Of a stretch of DNA of 11,675 bases, positions 6,780-11,675 are shown piece after piece (position 1 is the stretch's first letter; the number at the start of each line of letters is the position of its first letter). The notes beneath the pieces are model-generated. The model made no database searches, was not told where the DNA came from, and saw only the letters and a program-made list of their open reading frames with translations. Source of the stretch: Deltaproteobacteria bacterium (GTDB lineage Bacteria; Desulfobacterota; Syntrophia; Syntrophales; UBA5619); contig JAPLJY010000106.1 in assembly GCA_026388345.1 (NCBI GenBank), positions 1-11,675 of the forward strand, written 5' to 3'. A program made the translations under genes and the position numbers.

Positions 6780-6902
6780 TCAGTGCTTTTTAGCCTTGAT
6801 GAGAGATGGACTGCGAAGCCGCCGATCAGTCGCCTCCTTGAATATCGCATTCATGAATGCGTTGTCGAGATCGGCCGCAGGATCATAGAACGATCTTAAC
6901 GG
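6780..6902 (-). pseudogene. Possible minus-strand C-terminal gene fragment
   Basis: The - strand carries a 40-codon frame after a TGA (6903-6905), reading PLRSFYDPAADLDNAFMNAI then FKEATDRRLRS...KAKKH and a TGA at 6780-6782. The residue composition looks protein-like, and the start is reminiscent of FxDPxADxxFxxAL segments in Tm-1-like/UPF0261 proteins. It has no start codon with a ribosome site and no supporting domain. It may be a gene remnant or coincidence. Confidence 0.25.
6846..6861. promoter_or_regulatory. Perfect 16-base palindrome upstream of the aldolase gene
   Basis: CGCATTCATGAATGCG is a perfect inverted repeat with no spacer, lying 137 bases before the aldolase start. It could be an operator for a dimeric regulator. 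No good -35/-10 pair is seen next to it, and it also falls inside the possible minus-strand gene fragment. Confidence 0.35.
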
Positions 6903-6997
6903 TCATCCGGTTCATCCCATTTTCCCAAAAGGAAACACGGTCATTTGTATCCGCCGCCTCCGGAAGGGGTTCAATGAAGGAAAGAAGGAGAAATATT

Positions 6998-8032
6998 ATG
7001 GCAAATTATGAAGTAGGCGATTATGTCTTTGATCTGAAGAAGTTCTTTCCGAACCCCATTTTCAGCGCCATCACCGAGGTTCGGGTCAACAGCCCCGAAA
7101 TCATCCTCCAGGAGGCCGCAGCGAGGAAGAAACGGAAGAAACTTACCCGGGACGGCAAGCTCACGATCCTGGCTGCGGATCATCCGGGCCGGATGGTCAC
7201 CCGCTCGGGTGAAGACCCCATCGGCATGTGCGACCGGCAGGAATACCTCGGACGGGTGCTCCGGGTCGTCACAAATCCCGATGTGGACGGGATCATGGCG
7301 ACGACGGATGTCATTGAGGACCTATTCATCGTCAATCATCTCGTCAAGCAAGGCGGCGGGCCGTCCTTCCTGGATGAAAAGGTGATGCTCGGCTCGATGA
7401 ACCGGGGCGGACTCTCCGGGACGGCGTTTGAAATGGACGACGCGTTCACCAGTTTTTCCGTGGAGAGTATCCGGCTGCTCCGCCTGGATGCCGCCAAAAC
7501 GATGTTTCGGCTGGAGTTGACGAGCGGGGATTCCGCCAAAACGATGCTCTACAATGCCGATATCATCAGCGAGCTGAACCGGTACGAGATCCCATGCTTC
7601 CTCGAGATCCTTTACGTTTCCTCCGAGGGCTTCAAGGTTCAGAAGACGCCGGCCGAGATGATGAAGGCGATCGGCGTCGCCTCGGCAATGGGCGATTCCT
7701 CACGGAACCTCTGGCTGAAGATTCCGTTCTGCGAAGACTACTCCCGGGTCGTGAGGGCGACGACGCTCCCCTTGCTTATGCTCGGCGGCGAATCCAAGGG
7801 CGACCCGACCGGGACGATCGGCGAATTCGTTGCGGGCTTGAAAGCGGGCGCCAATGTGAGAGGGGCGCTGGTCGGCCGGAATATCCTGTTTCCGGGCAAA
7901 GATGATCCTCTGGCGACGGCGCTCGCCGTAAACCGGGTGGTTCATGCCGGCGCATCGAGAGAAGAGGCGGTCGATTTTCTGATGAAGAACCGGGATATCC
8001 AGATGGACGCGCTGACGCGGTATATCCGGTAA
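6998..8032 (+). CDS. Cgl0159-type class I (beta/alpha)8 aldolase
   Basis: A 344-residue TIM-barrel protein of the Cgl0159 family, related to DeoC/LacD/DhnA-type class I aldolases. Motifs seen: LTILAADHPGR with Asp61-His62 (57-65), ATTDVIEDL (101-109), a FLEILYV strand with Glu203, LWLKIP with Lys241 as the probable Schiff-base lysine, PLLMLGGES (258-266), and a C-terminal phosphate-binding-type loop RGALVGRNILFPG (288-300). Start taken at ATG 6998 because AAGGAG (6986-6991) is well placed and the family N-terminus fits MANYEVGDY; an in-frame ATG at 6857 would add 47 non-conserved residues. Cgl0159 itself, as I recall, lies in the inositol gene cluster of Corynebacterium, where a 5-keto-2-deoxygluconate-6-phosphate aldolase is required. 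Here it precedes a PFK-type kinase by 10 bases and then uxaC, so a phosphorylated keto-acid or ketose bisphosphate is the likely substrate. Not biochemically assigned. Confidence 0.8.
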   Translation: MANYEVGDYVFDLKKFFPNPIFSAITEVRVNSPEIILQEAAARKKRKKLTRDGKLTILAADHPGRMVTRSGEDPIGMCDRQEYLGRVLRVVTNPDVDGIMATTDVIEDLFIVNHLVKQGGGPSFLDEKVMLGSMNRGGLSGTAFEMDDAFTSFSVESIRLLRLDAAKTMFRLELTSGDSAKTMLYNADIISELNRYEIPCFLEILYVSSEGFKVQKTPAEMMKAIGVASAMGDSSRNLWLKIPFCEDYSRVVRATTLPLLMLGGESKGDPTGTIGEFVAGLKAGANVRGALVGRNILFPGKDDPLATALAVNRVVHAGASREEAVDFLMKNRDIQMDALTRYIR

Positions 8033-8042
8033 GGAGGGGGAA

Positions 8043-9254
8043 ATGGGTGCAAAAGGGAACGCCATTTTCGCGCAGTCGGGCGGGCCGACGGCGGTCATCA
8101 ACAGCAGCATCTGCGGCGCCATCCAGGAGGCGCAGCAGCACAAGGAAATCAGCGCAATGTATGGTTCCATCCACGGCATTCTCGGGGTATTGAACGAGAA
8201 CATGATCGACCTGAACCGGGAAAGCCGGCGAACCATCGAGCTCCTCCGGCAGACCCCGTCGTCATCGCTCGGGTCGAGCCGACATAAACTGAAGGAGGAG
8301 GACTACGACCGGATCCTCAAGGTTCTCATGGCACATGACATCCGCTACTTCTTCATCGCGGGCGGGAACGACTCGATGGACACCGCGAACCGGGTGTTCA
8401 AGATGGCCAGGGAGAAGGGCCATGAACTGTACGTGATGGGCCTGCCGAAGACCGTGGACAACGATCTCCCGATGACGGACCACTGTCCGGGTTACGGCAG
8501 CGTCGCGAGATGGCTCGCCCTCTCGGTCCGGGACGCCGGCTTGGACACGGAGGCGATCTACACGAGTGACACGATCAAAATCGTGGAGACGATGGGGCGG
8601 AACGCCGGTTGGATCACCGCCGCCACGGTGCTGGCCCGGCAGCAGGAGAACGACGCCCCTCACGTCATCCTTCTTCCGGAAATCCCGTTCAACCGGGATA
8701 AATTCCTCTCCGACGTGGAGCGGATTTACCGGAAACTCGGCTATGCGCTGATCACCTGCTGCGAGGGATTGAAGGATGAAAACGGCGAATACCTGACCGC
8801 CTCGAATCGGTCGCTTGATACCGACCGGTTCGGGCACAAGCAGCTTGGCGGGGTCGGAGAGATGCTCTGCGGCATGATTGCGGATGGCCTGAAGATCAAG
8901 GCCAGGGCGGACAAGCCCGGGACGATTCAGCGTGTTTCCGCGCTGCTCGCTTCGCGGGTAGACGCGGGAGAGGCCTACGCCACCGGCGCTCAGGCGGTGA
9001 GGCACGCCGTGGAGGGGAAATCCGGTTACATGGTGACGCTCGAGAGGGAGCCCGGCGGCGAATATGCGTGCAAAACGGGGATTGTTTCCCTCGCGGAGGT
9101 CGCGAACAAGGAAAAGAAAATACCGCGGGATTTTATCAATGCGGAGGGAAACGGGATGACCCGGGCGTTCCTGGATTATGTGACCCCGCTGATCGGCGAC
9201 CCACTTCCCGAATACGCGCGATTGGGAAAGCACTTTGTGAAAAAGCTGCTCTAA
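8043..9254 (+). CDS. pfp: PPi-type 6-phosphofructokinase homologue
   Basis: A 403-residue PfkA-superfamily kinase of the long clostridial-type branch (AIFAQSGGPTAVINSS at the N-terminus). It carries the signature of pyrophosphate-using enzymes: GGNDS (107-111, Asp110 where ATP enzymes have Gly) and PKTVDND (135-141, Lys136 instead of Gly, catalytic Asp139). MGRNAGW (184-190) matches the sugar-binding MGR loop; a TIQR segment in the C-terminal half matches the LQR/IQR substrate region. In glycolysis such enzymes convert fructose-6-phosphate and PPi to fructose-1,6-bisphosphate, reversibly. SD GGAGG overlaps the region just after the aldolase stop; the two genes are 10 bases apart and surely co-translated. 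Because uxaC follows 34 bases later, the physiological acceptor might be a keto-uronate rather than fructose-6-phosphate (see findings); plain glycolytic use is the conservative reading. Confidence 0.88.
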   Translation: MGAKGNAIFAQSGGPTAVINSSICGAIQEAQQHKEISAMYGSIHGILGVLNENMIDLNRESRRTIELLRQTPSSSLGSSRHKLKEEDYDRILKVLMAHDIRYFFIAGGNDSMDTANRVFKMAREKGHELYVMGLPKTVDNDLPMTDHCPGYGSVARWLALSVRDAGLDTEAIYTSDTIKIVETMGRNAGWITAATVLARQQENDAPHVILLPEIPFNRDKFLSDVERIYRKLGYALITCCEGLKDENGEYLTASNRSLDTDRFGHKQLGGVGEMLCGMIADGLKIKARADKPGTIQRVSALLASRVDAGEAYATGAQAVRHAVEGKSGYMVTLEREPGGEYACKTGIVSLAEVANKEKKIPRDFINAEGNGMTRAFLDYVTPLIGDPLPEYARLGKHFVKKLL

Positions 9255-9288
9255 GAATCTGAATCATTTACGACAGGAGGAAAGCACC

Positions 9289-10704
9289 ATGGGACGAACC
9301 ATCATCATGGACAATGATCGCCTTTTCCCGAGCGATCCCACCCAGCGGCAGATCGCCCGCCGTCTGTACGGCGCGGTCAAGGATCTGCCCATCATCAGCC
9401 CCCACGGTCACACCGATCCGCGGTGGTATGCCGACAATGCCGCGTTTCCCGACCCTGCTTCGCTGTTCCTGATCCCGGACCACTACCTTTTCCGGATGCT
9501 CTACAGCCGGGGCGTTCCGCTGGAAAAACTCGGCGTCCCCCGGGTGGACGGAGGCCCGGTCGAAACCGATCCCCGGAAAATCTGGCGTCTTTTCGCGGAG
9601 CATTATCACCTCTTCCGGGGAACCCCCTCCCGGATGTGGCTCGAACACGTCTTCTTTTTCCTCTTCGGCATCGATCAGCGCCTCGATCCGGCCAACGCGG
9701 ACGAGATCTACGACCGGCTCGCGGAGGCACTTCTCCGGCCGGAATTCAGGCCCCGCGCGCTGTATGACCGCTTCAACATCGAGGCGCTTGCCACGACGGA
9801 CTCCCCCTTATCTTCCCTCGAACACCACAAGAAGATCGCCGCCTCCGGCTGGAAGGGAAAGGTGGTTCCCGCATTCCGGCCCGATCTGGCGGTCGATCCG
9901 GAGTTTCCCGGCTTTGCGAAAAACGTCGCCCGCCTGGGCGAGATTACGGGTGAGGATACGGCCGTCTGGGAGGGATACCTCAAGGCCCTGGCAGCCCGTC
10001 GCCGGTTCTTCAAGGAGATGGGTTGCACCTCCACCGACCATGGCCACCCCAGCGCCGTGACTGCCGACCTCGACGCCTCCGCATGCCGGACCCTGTTCGC
10101 AAAGGCCCTGAAGGGGGACATGAACGCGCAGGAAGCCGAACTCTTCCGGGGCCAGATGCTCACGGAAATGGTCCGGATGAGTCTCGATGACGGCCTGGTT
10201 ATCCAGATCCATCCCGGTTCCTTCCGGAACCACAACGAAGACCTCTTCCGGCGGTTCGGCCGCGACATGGGGGCCGACATTCCCACGCGGACCGACTACA
10301 CCCGCGCGCTGAAGCCCATGCTGGACCGCTTCGGAAACGAGCCCAACCTGACGGTGGTTCTGTTCACGCTGGACGAGACCTCCTACAGCCGCGAACAGGC
10401 CCCGCTGGCCGGCCATTACCCGATCCTCAGGCTCGGGCCTCCTTGGTGGTTTTATGACAGCCCCGAGGGGATGATGCGTTTCAAGCGCCTCGTGGTGGAG
10501 ACGGCCGGTTTCTACAATACGGTCGGTTTCAACGACGATACGCGGGCCTTCCTTTCCATCCCGGCCCGGCACGACATGGCCCGGCGGATCGACTGCGCCT
10601 TCCTGGCGGAGCTGGTCAGCCGGCACCAACTGGATGAGGATGAGGCGGCTGAGGTGGCCGTCGATCTGGCCTATCGTCTGGCGAAAGAGGCCTACAAATT
10701 CTAA
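9289..10704 (+). CDS. uxaC: Uronate isomerase (glucuronate/galacturonate isomerase)
   Basis: Amidohydrolase-superfamily aldose-ketose isomerase converting D-glucuronate to D-fructuronate and D-galacturonate to D-tagaturonate in the cytoplasm. 471 residues, normal UxaC length. Motifs: metal-binding HGHTDP with His39 and His41; IPDHYLFRML (62-71); ATTDSPL (168-174); STDHGH (248-253); VIQIHPGSFRNHN (304-316); PPWWFYDSPEGM (384-395); and GFNDDTRAFLSIPARHD (413-429), containing the expected barrel-end Asp ligand. ATG at 9289 with a strong SD AGGAGG (9275-9280), 8 bases upstream; Met at 9307 is a less likely start. It belongs with the aldolase and kinase immediately upstream. The next enzymes of the textbook pathway (UxaB/UxuB, UxaA/UxuA) are not nearby. 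Its stop codon lies at the edge of an inverted-repeat element. Confidence 0.95.
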   Translation: MGRTIIMDNDRLFPSDPTQRQIARRLYGAVKDLPIISPHGHTDPRWYADNAAFPDPASLFLIPDHYLFRMLYSRGVPLEKLGVPRVDGGPVETDPRKIWRLFAEHYHLFRGTPSRMWLEHVFFFLFGIDQRLDPANADEIYDRLAEALLRPEFRPRALYDRFNIEALATTDSPLSSLEHHKKIAASGWKGKVVPAFRPDLAVDPEFPGFAKNVARLGEITGEDTAVWEGYLKALAARRRFFKEMGCTSTDHGHPSAVTADLDASACRTLFAKALKGDMNAQEAELFRGQMLTEMVRMSLDDGLVIQIHPGSFRNHNEDLFRRFGRDMGADIPTRTDYTRALKPMLDRFGNEPNLTVVLFTLDETSYSREQAPLAGHYPILRLGPPWWFYDSPEGMMRFKRLVVETAGFYNTVGFNDDTRAFLSIPARHDMARRIDCAFLAELVSRHQLDEDEAAEVAVDLAYRLAKEAYKF

Positions 10705-10828
10705 CGGTTTCGGAAAAAGTCCATATGCGGCGTTGCGCTTCCTCCTTCGTCGTTGCGGCGTACGGAAAAGTACGCCTCACTCCTCTGGACTCGCGCGCTT
10801 TGCCTCTGGAGCTTTTTGCGAAGCCGTC
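10703..10828. repeat. Inverted-repeat element (REP/MITE-like) after uxaC
   Basis: About 126 bases bounded by imperfect inverted repeats: AACGGTTTCGGAAAAAGTCC at 10703-10722 and, in opposite orientation, a copy ending GCTTTTTGCGAAGCCGTC at 10811-10828. Together they can fold into one long hairpin. Inside is a perfect 7-bp hairpin GGCGTAC/GTACGCC (10757-10763 with 10770-10776). A further direct copy of the terminal motif, AACGGCTTCGGGAAAA, lies at 10871-10886. I recall very similar dispersed intergenic repeats in deltaproteobacterial genomes. It encodes no protein; a 71-codon frame through it is spurious. The left end overlaps the uxaC stop codon. Confidence 0.7.
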
Positions 10829-10895
10829 CTGAGATCGAGGCGTGGGTGATTTTTTCGGGGACATCACTCTAACGGCTTCGGGAAAACCTTCAACC

Positions 10896-10927
10896 CCCGG
10901 TCCGCGCCGTTGCCGGCGCGGACCGGG
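10896..10927. other. Perfect 13-bp hairpin upstream of kdgF
   Basis: CCCGGTCCGCGCC (10896-10908) pairs perfectly with GGCGCGGACCGGG (10915-10927) around a 6-base loop. There is no T-run on either side, so it is not a standard rho-independent terminator. It ends 16 bases before the kdgF Shine-Dalgarno and could act as an mRNA-stabilising or processing structure that gives kdgF separate expression, or as an unusual terminator for uxaC. Confidence 0.55.
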
Positions 10928-10953
10928 CAAAACAGAACAGACGAGGAGTGCAC

Positions 10954-11286
10954 ATGAATGTAAGCAAAATCTTCGAGGTAAAGCCGGTCGAGATCAGGCC
11001 GGGGCGCAAGCGCCGCATCCTCCATACCGACCGCCTGATGATGGTCGCTATGGATTTCGCGGACGGCCCGGCGGCGAATCCCGACCCGCCCCACAACCAC
11101 CCCCATGAGCAGGTGACCTATGTGGCGGAGGGAGAGGTCATGTTTTTCATCGGCGAGGAATCCACCCGGCTCGCTCCGGGGGATATGGTAGCCGTTCCCT
11201 CCGACCTGCCCCACCGGATTCAACTGCTGACACCAACCGCCCGGCTGATCGACACCTTCACGCCGCTGCGCCAGGATTTTCTGTAA
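10954..11286 (+). CDS. kdgF: KdgF-type cupin, unsaturated uronate linearising enzyme
   Basis: Small single-domain cupin of 110 residues, the usual KdgF length. KdgF converts cyclic 4,5-unsaturated galacturonate/uronate monomers, released by lyases or unsaturated glucuronyl hydrolases, to the open-chain ketone DKI, the substrate of KduI. Metal site: His47, His49 and Gln53 in HNHPHEQVTYVAEGEV, and His87 in PSDLPHRI. The conserved C-terminal catalytic block LIDTFTPLRQDF is present with Asp100, Phe102 and Arg106. The ATG at 10954 has AGGAG at 10944-10948, five bases upstream; a GTG at 10948 overlaps that SD and is unlikely to be the start. It lies 249 bases after uxaC and may have its own control. 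A generic cupin is the alternative, but both motif blocks and the uronate neighbours fit KdgF well. Confidence 0.87.
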   Translation: MNVSKIFEVKPVEIRPGRKRRILHTDRLMMVAMDFADGPAANPDPPHNHPHEQVTYVAEGEVMFFIGEESTRLAPGDMVAVPSDLPHRIQLLTPTARLIDTFTPLRQDFL

Positions 11287-11318
11287 CCTTAAAGGGTTTT
11301 TAAATTCGATTGTGTCGT

Positions 11319-11347
11319 GTGCAGAGGGGGCGTTGCCCCCCCTGCAC
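11319..11347. terminator. Bidirectional terminator-like hairpin between convergent genes
   Basis: GTGCAGAGGGGGC (11319-11331) pairs with GCCCCCCCTGCAC (11335-11347), 12 of 13 positions, around a 3-base loop. It lies exactly between the stop codons of the + strand kdgF and the - strand cyclase-family gene. T-rich tracts are weak on the + side; on the - side a run of T/A occurs further on. Probably a shared transcription terminator. Confidence 0.6.
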
Positions 11348-11353
11348 GATCGT

Positions 11354-11675
11354 TTAGAGCGTCGACCATTGCCCGCCTTCGATGGCAAACGCCCGTACGG
11401 GTGAACCGTCCCCGCGCAACGGCTTCAGCGGCAGCGCGGCGAAGAAGACTTTCTCCTGTAAGATCGCCTCGAGGTTGGTCAGCCCTTCCACGATCAAGAC
11501 GCCTCCGCCCAGCAGCGTCTGGTGAATCCGGATAAGCTCCGGCAGATGGTTCACGTCCGCCACCGACGGCGGTTCGACGCCGAGAAGCTTCACGCGATGT
11601 TCGACACACCAGCGGGCGAGTTCGAGGCTGACGCGCGGCAGTTCATCACGCCATTTCGCTTCGTCGACGAAGGCG
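11354..11675 (-). CDS. Cyclase-family (kynurenine formamidase-like) protein, 5' truncated by window edge
   Basis: Minus-strand frame open from the window edge to a TAA at 11354-11356; 106 C-terminal residues are visible. The sequence VKLLGVEPPSV followed by HQTLLGGGVLIVEGLTNLE and FAALPLKPLRGDGSPVRAFA matches the C-terminal half of the cyclase family (PF04199), metal-dependent hydrolases that include arylformamidase and isatin hydrolase. The metal-binding HxGTHxDxPxH motif would lie in the unseen N-terminal part. A GTG at 11593 is internal to the conserved region, not the start. It is convergent with kdgF and probably transcribed independently; its substrate and link to uronates are unknown. 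Confidence 0.82.
   Translation of the reverse strand, partial: AFVDEAKWRDELPRVSLELARWCVEHRVKLLGVEPPSVADVNHLPELIRIHQTLLGGGVLIVEGLTNLEAILQEKVFFAALPLKPLRGDGSPVRAFAIEGGQWSTL

Noticed and set aside
6857..6997. N-terminal extension of the aldolase gene from the upstream ATG at 6857
   Set aside because: No ribosome site at 6857, residues are low-complexity and unlike the family, whereas ATG 6998 has a well-spaced AAGGAG.
8262..9233. 323-codon - strand frame opposite the PFK gene
   Set aside because: Shadow of the real gene; no recognisable domain and no ribosome site.
10634..10849. 71-codon + strand frame across the uxaC end and repeat
   Set aside because: It reads out of frame through uxaC and then through the inverted-repeat element; such frames recur wherever the repeat occurs and have no start signal.
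1..11675. CRISPR array, tRNA, rRNA or known riboswitch
   Set aside because: No regularly spaced repeats, no cloverleaf or rRNA-like segment, and no riboswitch core that I can recognise on either strand.

Overview
The window is a compact hexuronate (pectin/alginate-type sugar acid) catabolic locus, almost entirely on the + strand. GC looks close to 60% and intergenic gaps are short. TRAP-type uptake, a clostridial-style PPi-type phosphofructokinase and an intergenic repeat of a kind I associate with deltaproteobacterial genomes all point to an anaerobic Desulfobacterota / Syntrophales-like bacterium. That placement is inference; no rRNA or housekeeping marker is present.

Layout. (1) Positions 1-3402: the 3' part of a KDPG aldolase fused to a VOC domain, then kdgK (KDG kinase), kduI (isomerase) and a kduD-type SDR dehydrogenase. 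(2) Positions 3403-3836: a 434-base gap holding an AT-rich stretch, the 29-codon tail of a second, canonical kduD, a strong sigma70-type promoter with an IclR-like palindrome at the expected transcription start, and a possible 14-codon leader ORF. (3) Positions 3837-6762: a TRAP transporter dctP-dctQ-dctM, with an intercistronic hairpin after dctP. (4) Positions 6763-9254: a short gap, then a Cgl0159-type class I aldolase and a PPi-type 6-phosphofructokinase homologue, tightly coupled. (5) Positions 9289-10704: uronate isomerase uxaC. (6) Positions 10703-10953: a repeat/hairpin-rich gap, then kdgF (10954-11286). (7) A convergent, truncated cyclase-family gene on the - strand runs off the right edge.

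How it works together. The TRAP system would import uronates. KdgF linearises 4,5-unsaturated uronates, KduI and KduD convert them to 2-keto-3-deoxygluconate, KdgK phosphorylates this, and Eda cleaves KDPG to pyruvate and glyceraldehyde-3-phosphate. UxaC would isomerise saturated glucuronate/galacturonate to fructuronate/tagaturonate. The usual reductases and dehydratases (UxaB/UxuB, UxaA/UxuA) are not in the window. Instead uxaC sits directly after a PFK-type kinase and a ketose-phosphate-type aldolase, suggesting a possible isomerase-kinase-aldolase route like sulfo-EMP. The other notable result is evidence that the native kduD was replaced by a Bacteroidota-like gluconate 5-dehydrogenase-type gene, leaving a 3' scar.
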